This document shows positions 45,157 through 55,742 of a stretch of 64,000 bases of DNA, in pieces. Below the pieces are notes generated by a model. That model saw only the letters and a program-made list of their open reading frames with translations. It did not search any database and had not been told where the DNA came from. This DNA is from Linyphia triangularis. Its lineage: Eukaryota > Arthropoda > Arachnida > Araneae > Linyphiidae. Both the position numbers and the translations under genes were made by a program. The DNA is taken from positions 9,737,346-9,801,345 of the forward strand of contig OZ021725.1 of NCBI GenBank assembly GCA_963978545.1. The letters are read 5' to 3'. Numbering within the stretch: the stretch's first letter is position 1; each line of letters begins with the position of its first letter.

Positions 45157-45505
45157 ATGGCTCATTTAAAATCACCCATTTGGAAGTATTTTAAAATTAA
45201 TGGAAATGACGAAAGCAAAGCCCTATGTGTTACTTGCTCCACAGAATCGTTTAAAAAATATATTGTGCGCGGTAAAAGCCCAAAATCCTTTTCCACAAAA
45301 CCCTTATGGAACCATTTAATGAGTGTGCATAAGGAAATTCACCGAAGCTTAAAAGACTCACTAAATGAATCAAATATTGATGAACAAGAAAAAAAAATTC
45401 ATCAAAACAAGAAATGCACGCAGACAACATTGGAATCGACATTATTTGTACCAAAATTGTGGAGTTTAGATGATCCTAAAGCAAAAGCCTTAACCGCAAA
45501 AATAT
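45157..45505 (+). pseudogene. hAT transposase first exon, BED zinc finger
   Basis: The ATG at 45157 opens 116 codons and the exon ends at AATAT|GTAAGT (donor 45506-45511). Residues 8-60 form a BED-type zinc finger: W9-x-YF, then C28-x2-C31, then F-ST-x-LWNHL and H57, with the spacing typical of hAT N-termini. BED fingers bind the subterminal repeats. The following Lys/Gln-rich linker and TTLESTLF-x-P stretch also occur in other hAT transposases at this place. The rest of the protein (DDE catalytic core with its inserted helical domain) is absent, so the exon is a remnant. It could still encode a truncated DNA-binding peptide. Confidence 0.8.
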
Positions 45506-45736
45506 GTAAGTACTAATTTTGTTTGTTTATATTAAATATATATTTTAAATATGGTATAACATAATGTTAAACATAATTCTGAAATATTTTCATCACATTG
45601 CAGAATGTTTGGTACAATTTTAAGTAACACACAAAACAAAATGGTGATAAAGTTTCAAAATTGTTCAGCAAGTGTAGGTATTGGCATCACTAAAACATCG
45701 TTTCATCAACTAAAGTTTAAATAAAAAAAATTAACT

Positions 45737-45999
45737 CAGTGGCGTGACAGCCCGTGTGGACCAAGGCCTGCTGGGCCCAGCTCAGCTTTCTTGACTGTGG
45801 CATTTGTGTGTCACATGGCAGATGTTCCGGTCAGATGGTCATTCTGACGCCGAACCCTAGTGTTTAGTTCCCAAGCATGCATGGTCCTCCTCAGTTTATT
45901 TCTTTCAGGTATAAACAGCTAAGTCAATCTTGCCCAGTCCACGAATCAAACCATGGACCTGTGGCATGCAGTGCGGTGAGCTAACCACTAATTATAATT
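45737..45999 (-). mobile_element. Third tRNA-derived SINE (single copy)
   Basis: On the minus strand, an A box in AGTGGTTAGCTCACCGCACT and a B-box-like GGTTTGATTCGTGGAC about 35 bp on are followed by a ~200-bp body and a T-rich end. It has no similarity to SINE1 or SINE2 beyond the tRNA boxes. It lies in the intron or deleted part of the hAT element. No target duplication is seen. Confidence 0.55.
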
Positions 46000-46825
46000 T
46001 ACTTGATACTTCATATCATGACCATTTTTTTCGTATAGCATATCGTATAACTATCGTTTTTAGTATATAGACCGAATATCCGGCCGGATATCCGGTGAAA
46101 TCCGTTTCGGATATCCGTATCCGGTAGACATGGTACCCCGGATATCCGAAATCCGGTATCCGGCAAAACTCACATCCGTTCCATCCCTAGTTGTCACTAT
46201 CACTAAAAGACTGCTTTTATACACTGCTATTAACACTTCGACTGCTATTAACACTTCGGATGGCTAACTCACTTGCCGGCGTCCAACCGAGCTAAAACTT
46301 AGCAAATAGATTCTTTAGCGATGACATTGCCTTCCATCAAATTTTAGGGGACTGTTACTGTCACTAAAAAACTGCTTTCACACAAGCTCCTATTGGACCT
46401 ACTTGTCATTAATAAACCCACTTCCCGTCATCCATTCGATCTGAAACTAGACAATCAGACTCGTTGTAGATGACAATGTATTCAAACAAATTCTGGAGGC
46501 AAAAAAATTAAGTAAATAGTTCGGGATGGATCTTTTGTTCTTAGTGGTCCAACACCATGATTGCTCGATATAAGCTCGCGCTAAGTCGCATTAGAAGAGA
46601 AGCCAGCAAATTCTTAAGCGAAGCCAGAGCACTGATAAGGGACCGCAAATTCTGTAAGGAGATGAAGCCAATTAAATGACTTCTGTCTACCATCAAATGC
46701 TGTTAAAAAAGGTTGCCTTTGGTTAAGAACAGAAGTTTAACTGATTTGAGAGGTCAATATACAGTGCGTTCTAATTAAATGTTCCTATTTTGGAGAGGCA
46801 GCTATACTTAACAGAAAGTAAACTA

Positions 46826-47468
46826 GGGGTGTGGAACATCGCAAAACTTTCAATTACACTATAATATTGGTCATCGAATTAAAATTTATAGCGTTATTTA
46901 CCGTGTTCATATTATCACCCATTTATATAAAAATGGCCAGATTGGCGATATTTTCGGCAATAATATTTTACATGGGCTAAAAAAACAAACAAAAAAAACG
47001 TTAAGATGGCAAGATTGGCGATGTTATTCGTTAGAAATTACACTGTCCTTTCTTGTGTGTGAAAAAGTAAAAAATCGATCTTTAATGGGCGATGCTCGAG
47101 GGCAGAGAGCTCTGTGTTGAAGGCGCTCGTTATAAAACTTTTTACGCTTTTATTCTACGGAAATTTTGAAGGTAGGAACGTTTAGAGAGTCTTAAGAGGC
47201 ATTAGCACAAAGATTTAAATCAAAATTGTTAGAGCCGTTTTTTAGCAATTGATGAAAATCGCGATTTTTTTCACGATTTCAACCTTATGCGTTAACTCGA
47301 TTTTGACGAAAAAACTTTAATGATTAAGTCCCCATTGCCACCATTAATCCGCACACCAAATTTAAACATCGTGTTCGCGAGTTATGCTGACCGTGACGTA
47401 CACACAGACAGACATTTTTTCTAGACCACTTTTTTTGAAATCAGGATGTTCTAAAATATAAAAAAGTG

Positions 47469-47500
<32 letters not shown>

Positions 47501-47545
47501 CTTTTATTACCATTTGTAAACATACGGGTAATTGAAAGTAAAAAG
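46826..47545 (+). mobile_element. M element, copy 9 (complete)
   Basis: Starts CTAGGGGTGTGGAACATCGC and ends GGGTAATTGAAAGTAAAA. The usual sequence before the hairpin is replaced by a (TA)n run at 47471-47500. Confidence 0.78.
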
Positions 47546-47668
47546 CATACATGTAAAATTCAAATGGAAATTAGATAACTGGGGGGTTTTAGAAAAGAAT
47601 CAGGGCACTTCCACATGGGCTCGCTTAGTAGTCCTGAGGATATCCAGCCTGTAATCCAATTCAAGTCA

Positions 47669-48333
47669 TAGTCCGAGAGGCGACTGCAATTTTTAGACCC
47701 CATCGAACATCATTCTGAATTTTGTAGAGAAATTAGAGAAAAGTGAGTAGATTACGAATCCACTGGTCTGCCGTGGCAAAAATGGCCGAAACTGATCAAA
47801 AATCGACTTGGAATGAGTTGAACTAAATCAAATTGCCAAATGCGTCATAACTCGCCAAAAAGAGAACAAACTTTTTCGTCTGGTAACCCACTGCATTTTG
47901 ATTTTCAATAAGAAAAAGCTCAAACGATTTCTTATCTCTGGCCCGGAAAATTTGTATCTCTTAAAAGTAAGCCAAATTGGCGACATCAGTTGCGTCATCA
48001 GTAACGTAATGTTTATTGCCCATTTGGCTCATTTGTGAAAGATGCAAGTAATAAGCCATAGCCACACATCCGAATCGTCTGCAACCTTCTTAAATGAAAA
48101 TTAAAGAGTAAGGGTTTCCAAATAAAAAAGAAATGCTCAATATTGAGTAAGTTATGGCGCATTTGGCAATAGGATTTAGTTCAACTTATTAAAAGTCGCT
48201 TTTTGACCAGTTTCGGCCATTTTTTCTACGGCAGACCAGTGGATTCGTAATCTACTCACTTTTCTCCAATTTCTCTACAAAATTCAGAATGATGTTCGAT
48301 GTGATCCAAAAATTGTAGTCGCCTCTCAATCTA
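47669..48333. mobile_element. H MITE, copy 8
   Basis: Full-length, flanked by TCA at 47666-47668 and 48334-48336. Confidence 0.9.
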
Positions 48334-48336
48334 TCA

Positions 48337-48681
48337 TGCTCGCTGTGACATTTTTGCAGTCACAGTAGCAATAGCAGCGGTTATGGAGGCACAAAAGTCT
48401 TCAACATCACAAATGTTCCTAAGAATTTTCGCCTTTGAAGTAGTCTTAAAAAAAAAAAAAAAAAAAAAATATCAAGTGGAGCACCGTTTGGAGATCTTGA
48501 CAGCCTGGCAATTGAGGCTTCGGAACCTTGTAGCGGAAAAATAAAAACTGTCGCCAATATATAAGAATTCAGTGGCCAATTTTGTTTAATATCACCAACG
48601 TATCGCTAATAGATTTTTTTAATCAACTTTTGAAATTCGACACATTTGATTCGGATAACTTGTAGATCCCCTACGGGGCTC
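48337..48681. other. Interval without recognised feature
   Basis: Moderate G+C, an A20 run at 48449-48468, and no supported frame or repeat. Confidence 0.4.
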
Positions 48682-48910
48682 AGATTTACTGTACGGTCGT
48701 CCCCCTTGGCGACTTTTCGAAAGTTGGCGTTTCGGCGCTAATTGTGGCAACCGGTCGCCAAGGTTTTCCCATAACCCTAGCGACAGTTTGGATTTGGCAA
48801 CACGGCGTGTATTGACGCCATTTTGGATTTTTCGACACACCTTTTGACGTCATTTTCAATTTGGCGATTTTTTTTTTTTAATTCTCCAAGGGGGATCGTA
48901 CAGTAAATCT
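48682..48910. mobile_element. Small TIR element (AGATTTACTGTACG ends)
   Basis: 229 bp with inverted ends AGATTTACTGTACGGTC and GATCGTACAGTAAATCT, each followed inward by a CCCCCTTGG block. The interior has many GGCGAC/GTCGCC words. The duplication is unclear. A 73-codon minus frame spans it by chance. Confidence 0.72.
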
Positions 48911-48924
48911 TTACCCTCTATGGT

Positions 48925-49056
48925 GATTGTGTGGTGGTCTCGTGTACAAATAACAGGTACAACACCTAGACCCCAGAGATCTTCTTTTGTCTAGTGGTAA
49001 ATGCGCCTGTTTACTGAACTAGGAGTCCCTGGTTCGACTCCCCGTTAAAGCACATT
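48925..49056 (+). mobile_element. SINE2, copy 3
   Basis: GTGGTGGTCTCGTGTAC, ACACCTAGACCCCAG, A box TCTAGTGGTAAATGCGCCTG (diverged), B box TGGTTCGACTCCCCG, then TTAAAGCACATTG. Confidence 0.75.
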
Positions 49057-49261
49057 GCTATAGAAGTGTCTACCGGACAACTGAATGATGCTGCCATCTA
49101 TCGGTGCCTTATGAAAATACTGCATGACCTCCACACTACCAACTCAACAAGCGAACTTTGGCGACTCATTGCCACACGCAACGTACTCAACTCCCACGCA
49201 AGTAACTCAATCGTTCACCACTTAGCGATTCACTCGGAAGGGACTGGGATTCACTGGGAAG
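49057..49261. other. GC-richer spacer between two SINE2 copies
   Basis: A 69-codon plus-strand frame starts at 49066. The spacer is not AT-rich like its surroundings, and I do not recognise the peptide. It may be the body of copy 3 or captured host sequence. Confidence 0.3.
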
Positions 49262-49382
49262 GGGCGGTCTCATGAAGAAATAACAGTTACAACACCTAGA
49301 CGTCAGAGATCTCTTTTGTCTAGTGGTTAACGCGCCTTTCTACTCTTCTAGGAATCCCTGGTTCGACTACCCGTTAGTGCAC
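49262..49382 (+). mobile_element. SINE2, copy 4
   Basis: GGCGGTCTCATG, ACACCTAGACGTCAG, A box TCTAGTGGTTAACGCGCC, B box TGGTTCGACTACCCG, then TTAGTGCACATTGCTAC. Confidence 0.75.
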
Positions 49383-49563
49383 ATTGCTACAATTGTTAAG
49401 TCTTGTTTGGCTTCGAGTGTACATATAACCAAGCTACCTCTATCCTGAAGTTGTAGATATATATTTGTAAGCTAGATGAATTTTAGGATGTTCAATGTTG
49501 AGGAGCAGGAGACAGAGCCACCTTGTTCACTTTTAAATACACCAAACCTGAAATTCGGCATTA

Positions 49564-50227
49564 TAGTCTGAGATGCGACTGCAATTTTTGGACCCCATCG
49601 AACATCATTCTGAATTTTTTATAGAAATTGGAGAAAAGTGAGTAGATTACGAATCCACTGGTCTGCCTTGGCAAAAATGGTCGAAACTGATCAAAAATCG
49701 ACTTGGAATGAGTTGAACTAAAATCCGATTGCCAAATATGTCATAACTTGCCAAAAAAGAGAACAAACTTTTTGGTCTGGCAACCCACTGTATTTTGATT
49801 TTCAATGAGAAAAAGCGCAAACGATTTCTGATCTCTGGCTCGGTAAAACTTACATCTTTTAAAAGTAAGCCAAATTAGCGACATCAGTTACGTCATCAGT
49901 GACGTAATGTTTATTGCCAATTTGGTTCATTTGTGAAAGATGCAAGTAAGCCATCGCCACACATCAGAATCGTCTGCAACCTTTTTAATTGAAAATTAAA
50001 GAGTGAGGGTTACCAAAAAAAAAAAAAAAAATCATTATTAGGCAAGTTATGGCGCATTTGGCAATTGGAATTAGTTAACTTATTAAAAGTCGATTTTTGA
50101 TCAGTTTCGACCATTTTTGCCAAGGCAGACCAGTGGATTCGTAATCTACTCACTCTTCTCCAATTTCTATAAAAAATTTAGAATTATGTTCGATGAGGTA
50201 CAAAAATTGCAGTCGACTCTCAGTCTA
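49564..50227. mobile_element. H MITE, copy 9
   Basis: Full-length, flanked by TTA at 49561-49563 and 50228-50230. An A17 run replaces the ATAAAAAAA segment. Confidence 0.9.
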
Positions 50228-50371
50228 TTATTTTCGATGAGGCTATGAAGCTAGAAAAAATATCGCCGACTTTAACTAGCACACCTGTTTCTTAGCCCAA
50301 AGTGTACAAGTTAAAATTAAAATATATCAACAGCCGTAAATAAAGCATCCTTGAAGTGTTTGCAAATAATC

Positions 50372-51062
50372 TAAAGGCCGGCGATACATCCATATGACGA
50401 TATTTTTATCGATATTTTTTTTTAAATATCGATAGTTAAAATATCGATACATAAGTCACCGATACATCGATATTTTCAAACATTTTGAGTTTTTTGATGA
50501 TCGTTTTGTAGTTCCATGTGTTTTTTCGATTTTCTTTATTTCCTTTTCAAAACCTTCAAGACTAAAGTTTGGACTTGGCCGAGAGACAGTTAAAATGGCA
50601 CCCTAATCAAAAAGAAAACATAATGTAATGGAAAGATAAGATCATTTATTAGTAGTCATTAACACAGCGCCGTTTCTGTTGCCAACGTGTGACTGAAATT
50701 TGCATCTAATTTTAAATATTAAAAACATCTCTATCAGACAAATATGCGGTAAAGTACTTTACAAAATTTCTTCTTTAAAAATAAATGAGAATTTATGCTT
50801 TGACATCCAAATATATTTTATTTATTCTGATTGATAATACAATTTTTTTATATCAACAATTTTTATAATTTATTTATAAAAACAATTTTTATAATTTATT
50901 TATTAAAACAATTTTGACATGAATTTATGAAAAGTAGAAATTTGCCCCGAAAAACTTCGTTTCTACCAAAATAAAAAATTAAAAATTATGTATCGATATA
51001 TCGATATTTCTATGCAACGATATAGTATCGATATTTATTTTGATCGATATTTCCGACCTCTA
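50372..51062 (-). mobile_element. hAT-type MITE (TAGAGGTCGG family), copy 2
   Basis: 691 bp with ends TAAAGGCCGGCGATAC and ATATTTCCGACCTCTA. The flanking 8-mers AAATAATC (50364-50371) and AAATGATC (51063-51070) match at 7 of 8. Its interior contains blocks also found in R elements (CAGCGCCGTTTCTGTTGCC, ATCTCTATCAG), so R and this MITE share ancestry. Confidence 0.82.
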
Positions 51063-52068
51063 AAATGATCCAGTTGAGATATTAAAGAGAACTGTGGATT
51101 CTATTCCTAAAAGATTCCAGAAACGTGTCGAAAATGCGAGCGCATATGTTGAAATGTAGCTTAATAAGCAAATGGCACGCTCTAATTTTGAAAGTTAGAT
51201 ATGTCCAAAGGGTATTTTTACACCCTCTCTAAATTTTAAGGGGTATTTTGTAAACTAATTTGTTTTTTTAAACTAAATTGTTTTTTAAAACTAATGCAAA
51301 ATAAGTTTATGACAAAATTAATAACTACAACAATAACGGTGATGCGCGATCGCGATGATTTCGCTTATCAGTGCGAAAATGTGCTTTTTAACACTTGATG
51401 GTAATAAACCTTCAGACACTTTATGGTTATAAACCTTAAACTAGATATTAACACTTTAACGTTCGGTGACACCATAATTTGTGTCCTGCGAAACTATAAG
51501 GGAAATACCGGAGACACCTCGAAAACGATCGGGTAAATGAAGGAGAAGTAAAACTTGACAATTTACATATTCCGTAAATCTCGTAAAAAAAAAAAAGATA
51601 TGTATATATAAACCGCCTGCGATAGGCAAATGATTGAAATTTCTGAATCAGAAAAGAAAAAAAAATCCATCCGATTAGACGTGCAGACGACATTGTGTAA
51701 ATTTACGTTTTCCATGAATTTCACGCATTGCGGTTACCTTTTTTCTCTCTTTTGTCGAAGAAGACATGGCAAAAAGCCGGCGGGACACAATCAAGGAAGT
51801 ACGAAATGGCACTTGGAAATTGTGGGACGGCCCCCTACAGTCCACCTACTTATGTAGCACGTGGTATCAGCAGCCATTCAATGACTTCCTTTAGTCACTG
51901 GTCTGTGCGAGGCACGTTTGAACATGAATGCGCATGCGTGACAGACGATTTCGGAGGGGGTGATCCTCATATTAAATAAATGAAATTTTTTCATATTTTC
52001 AGAAAGGGACCGTATTTTGGAAGGAAAAGGGCACGGAGGTAGCGCTGCTCATCGAAAAACGGCTAGTA
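51063..52068. other. Interval with a GC-richer, possibly exonic patch
   Basis: 51720-51990 is less AT-rich and holds frames of 75 and 83 codons in two registers, neither with a known motif. A TTTTCATATTTTCAG acceptor-like sequence ends at 52001. No gene can be supported. Confidence 0.25.
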
Positions 52069-52071
52069 TGA

Positions 52072-52744
52072 TAGAGTGAGAGGCGACTGCAATTTTTGGA
52101 CCCCATCGAACATCATTCTGAATTTTTTATAGAGATTAGAGAAAAGTGTATAGATTACGAATCCACTGGTTTGCCGTGGCAAAAATGGCCGAAACTGGTC
52201 AAAAATCGACTTTTAATTAGTTGAACTAAATCCAATTGCTAAATGCGCCATAACTTGCCAAATAATGAGCATTTTTTTTTTTTTATTTGGTAACCTTCAC
52301 TCTTTAATTTTCAATTAAGAAGGTTGCAGACGATTCCGATATCTGGCGACGGTCTACTTGCATCTATTAAAAGGGATCCAAGTTGGCAATAAACATTACG
52401 TCACTAGTGACGTAACTAATGTCGCCAATTTGGCTTACTTTTAAAAAATACAAGCTTTCCAAGCCAGAGATCAGAAATCATTTGCGCTTTTTCTCGTTTA
52501 AAATCAAAATGCAGTGGGTTGCCAGACGAAAAAGTTTGTTCTATTTTTGGCAAGTTATGACATATTTGGCCATCGGATTTTAGTTCAACTCATTCCAAGT
52601 CGATTTTTGATCAGTTTCGGCCATTTTTGACACGTCAAACCAGTGGATTCGTAATCTACTCCCTTACTCCCTTTCTCCAATTTCTATAAAAAATTCAGAA
52701 TGATGTTCGATGTGGTCCAAAAATTGCAGTCGCCTTTCGGACTA
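52072..52744. mobile_element. H MITE, copy 10
   Basis: Full-length, flanked by TGA at 52069-52071 and 52745-52747. It is inverted relative to most copies in its loop. Confidence 0.9.
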
Positions 52745-52747
52745 TGA

Positions 52748-53278
52748 TCTCTGATTTTGCAAAATGTAGGATTATTTAAAAAAAAAAAAAAAAAATGTTA
52801 TCATGGCGTGCCGATGCTTGAATTCATGTATGAGGTTAATTCTATGGGGTGAAATTGATTTTCAATGCACGTTTATGCAGATTTCACGCATTTTGGCGAA
52901 CTTTGAGAACACCTTAACAATGTATTCGATGGGATTAAAACTGTGGTAGGTTGTTCACTCTTTGAAATATTCATTGTTATAAATAGGTAGTGACTTTACA
53001 TTTACTCTATTTTGGCAGCAGGGTACATTAAGTTTACATGGAAGGCCGAGCGAGTGTCTGAGCAAAAGGGATTACTGGGGGGCACAAGTAAAAAGGGAAG
53101 TCACGAGTCTGGGGATTTTTAATTTTAAATAGGGATATTTGAAAGGTTCATCCCTATGCTATGAGAGCACGTGTCTTGGAACTAAGACATATTACGGTAT
53201 TTTAAAGATGTCGAGAAAAATTAATGAGGTATCGAAAATGTGAGAATGCTTTCAACTCCGGCTTAAAAGTGCTACAAC
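52748..53278. other. Interval without recognised feature
   Basis: No repeat match or open frame of interest. Confidence 0.4.
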
Positions 53279-53610
53279 TAAGAGTGTGAAACATTGCGCA
53301 ACTTTAAATTACAATATTATACTGACATGGATTAGGGTTATTTACCGTTTTATTTCGATTTTCGTTTCGATTTTCATTATTCATTTAGAAAAGATAGCAA
53401 GTTTGGCGATCTTTTTGGCGATAATTCTTGTGTGGGACTTCAATAAAAAAAAAGACCGCAAAAATAGCGATTTTGGCGATGTGCTTTTCGATAATTCTTG
53501 CATTACCCTTTCTTGTAAGTGAAACAGAGAAGAAGAGAACAATTGTCGTTAATAAGCGATGATGCTTAAGGAAAGAGAACTCTGTGTTGAAGGCATTCGT
53601 TTTTCACCTT

Positions 53611-54095
53611 TGTTGTTGTTGTTGTTTCTAATCTCCCTTTTGTCTGACGAAGTCAGACAATATCAGTGAAGCCATTGACATTAATGAAGTCTGACACTAG
53701 TTGTGGACAGTTATAAATGTCCTCCCAGTCCATTCCAAGGCAGTCCAAAATGTGCTGAGGTGATGCCTGTTCTTTTTGGCATTTAGGGCAAAGAGGAAAA
53801 TTTTTGCTTCCCCCAGAATATGTGAGGCCTTTAAGGTGACCACTAGCAAGTCGGGACAGACGGGTATTGGTATCACAAGGAAGAGATAGGGAGTGTCCTG
53901 GCTTTTTGGCTTTATACCATTCGTGAGACGGAGGTATATGCCGCTTTATTTTGAGCTATTTTCTTTGAGTATAACTCTTGATATGTGAGTTCTTGAGTAG
54001 AGAGGACAGGGTGTTCTTGTCCCTCCTTAGCAAGAGTGTCAGCCAATTCATTTCCGTGGATGTCTACATGTGACGGGATCCACTGAAAGTGCACT
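53611..54095 (-). mobile_element. 5'-truncated non-LTR retrotransposon, RNase H end, copy 1
   Basis: 485 bp with a perfect 12-bp duplication GTTTTTCACCTT (53599-53610, 54096-54107). The minus strand encodes HFQWIPSHVDIHGNELADTL.., the C-terminal part of an RNase H domain whose D in NELAD is a catalytic-region residue. After a one-base frame change it continues EWYKAKKPGHSLSL, a CPKCQKE zinc-knuckle start and SPQHILDCLG, ending FTDIV stop. The 3' tail is AGATTAGAAACAACAACAAC. It is a dead fragment. Reverse transcriptase and endonuclease are absent. Confidence 0.9.
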
Positions 54096-54391
54096 GTTTT
54101 TCACCTTTTTACGCCTTTATAGCGGTTTGACGGAGATTTCAGAGGTGAGGACGATTAACGCACCTTCACAGCCATTACCACAGTGATTTTGATCGAAATC
54201 AATTTTTTTCACTAGCAGCTACCTTATGCACATGCGCCATTTTGGCGAAAACCTTAATGGTAAATCCCTGTACCATCACCAACTCGCACACCAAATGGGA
54301 GCATCGTAGGTCCATTTGTTCGTGAGTTATGCTGACCACATACAAACATACACAGACAGACATTTTTTCTAGATCACTTTTTTGAAATCAA

Positions 54392-54500
54392 CCCTAATAG
54401 CACACATCCTCCCAGGGAGGTCCCTAGGAAGTCCCCAGTCAACCCCGGGACTACGAATGACTTCCCAGGGACCTCCCTGGGAGGATGTGTGCTATTAGGG
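54392..54500. mobile_element. 109-bp GC-rich hairpin element
   Basis: Arms CCCTAATAGCACACATCC / GGATGTGTGCTATTAGGG continue through CTCCCAGGGAGGTCCC on both sides to a ~25-nt loop. It lies in M copy 10. Other M copies read GAAATCAAGGTGTTCC, so the insertion left at most a 2-bp AA duplication (54390-54391, 54501-54502). Confidence 0.85.
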
Positions 54501-54662
54501 AAGGTGTTCCAAAACGTGGAGAAATGCAAAAAAGAAAAAAAGAGAAAAAAAATCGGTTTTTTTTTTTTTTTTCCTATACTATTAAGACTATACTATTATT
54601 ATACTTTTAAGACCGAATACTATACTTTCATGACCCTATGTATACATATGGGTGATTGAAGT

Positions 54663-55435
54663 AATAAAGGATTTTAAAAAATGGATCGGGGTTTGACGAA
54701 TGCTATTGTCTCGAATCATAATTTTCGGATGTCACGATTTTGTTTTTGTAATTGGGATAGTCAAGTGCAACGGCCTATTGGTGTAAGCATTGATGCCTTA
54801 ATTATTATTATTACTATTATTATTATTTTTTTGTATAGTTTAAATATTGGCGAGTTCAATTACTCATGCGTTAGTTTGGTGACTGCAAATGAAAACATTC
54901 TTTCTTTCAACAGATTAAGGCAGATGAATCCTAAATATAGACTTTTCAAGCGTCATTGTGAATAGAGGCGTTCAGAATACTCAACCAAAGAGATATGTTG
55001 CCTCAATACTTTAAAAAAAAAAAAAATTTTGATTGCTAAAATTGTTGCTGTTTCAATTAGAGACAAATTCGATGCTATTGTTCAAAAATGTTAACACATA
55101 TTTTGCGTAAAACAGACCAATTAATTAGTTTGATTGCGATAGTGAAACAAAACATGATTGATTTTGAGTCGAAAACATATAATATAGAAGTCATTGCTTC
55201 CAGAAGTTGCGCTTAATGAGTTGTTGTCTAACTCCAAATGGTTCGTTAACTAATGAGTTACCTACCATTGAACCTTGAGTTCGGGTGATAGGCATTATAG
55301 TGATCATCAAGTAATCAGAGGCCTGAAAGAGACTGAGAAGAAAAAAAGTTCAGTTCAAAATTTAAAACACATTTACCTAATGAGTAAAATTGTTTTAATA
55401 GTTTCAAGCTCAATTGTTTTCCAGCCAAACAAAAA
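54663..55435. other. AT-rich interval, no supported gene
   Basis: A 94-codon plus-strand frame at 54681 includes (ATT)n-encoded Ile repeats and shows no family motif. Confidence 0.3.
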
Positions 55436-55740
55436 CTAGGGGATGTGAAACATCGCACAACTTTCAATTGCACTTAATACTGGTCAGTGCATTTAAATTT
55501 GACATGGATTGAAGAACTTTATCGAGGTCGTTTTCCAAATATTCCTTAATTTAAGGTATACATATACAATTGAGATGACTTTCATTAATTTTCATGTGAG
55601 AATTTCAAATTTTTGATTGTACATTAAAAATGATGGCTTTTTATGTATAAACTTTTTCCGGTAATTTTTTAATTAGCTAATTGCAAATTAAAATTACTAA
55701 TTAAGACGTTATTCGAACGAGCATAAATAGACTTGTAATT
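55436..55740 (+). mobile_element. M 5' end (copy 11) joined to a TTAA-element left end
   Basis: 55436-55550 is the M start, CTAGGGGATGTGAAACATCG. At TTAA (55551-55554) it switches to GGTATACATATACAATTGAG, the left terminus of family A, which runs to about 55740. The right end of that element is not found. Confidence 0.55.
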
Positions 55741-55742
55741 AA

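Larger units (their letters stand above)
44317..46189 (+). mobile_element. hAT DNA transposon, internally degraded
   Basis: 1873 bp with perfect 16-bp inverted ends TAGGGATGGAACGGAT and ATCCGTTCCATCCCTA and an exact 8-bp duplication GTTGTCAC (44309-44316, 46190-46197). Both subterminal regions are packed with ATATCCGG/CCGGATAT motifs (44331-44460 and 46070-46165), the expected transposase-binding sites. It carries one coding exon with a BED finger and a SINE insertion, but no catalytic domain or hAT dimerisation region. Confidence 0.92.
41445..46530 (-). mobile_element. R element, copy 7, with an array of ~135-bp units, split by H, LTR and hAT
   Basis: Reverse-strand R sequence is followed by repeated units. 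A unit has an (A)CCCACTTGCCGTCATCC block, GCTGAAACTTGGCAGATAGA, CGATGACAATGCATTCTATC, AAATTTTGGGG.CTGTCACT and AAAAGGTCGCTTTTACAC. Units are visible at about 41475-41640, 42660-42790, 42790-42935, 42955-43095, 43900-44000, 44215-44310 (continuing at 46198), 46262-46400 and 46400-46510. Three unrelated TEs are inserted in the array. Confidence 0.68.
53279..54662 (+). mobile_element. M element, copy 10, with a LINE end and a GC hairpin nested
   Basis: Starts CTAAGAGTGTGAAACATTGC and ends CATATGGGTGATTGAAGT. It is interrupted at 53611-54095 and again at 54392-54500. Removing both restores continuous M order. Confidence 0.8.

Noticed and set aside
49066..49275. 69-codon frame between SINE2 copies as a small gene
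   Set aside because: It starts in SINE2-adjacent sequence and runs into the next SINE2 copy; no recognisable motif or regulatory context.
53912..54094. RNase H-like frame as a functional host gene
   Set aside because: It is 5'-truncated, frame-broken before the zinc knuckle and flanked by a LINE-type target duplication.
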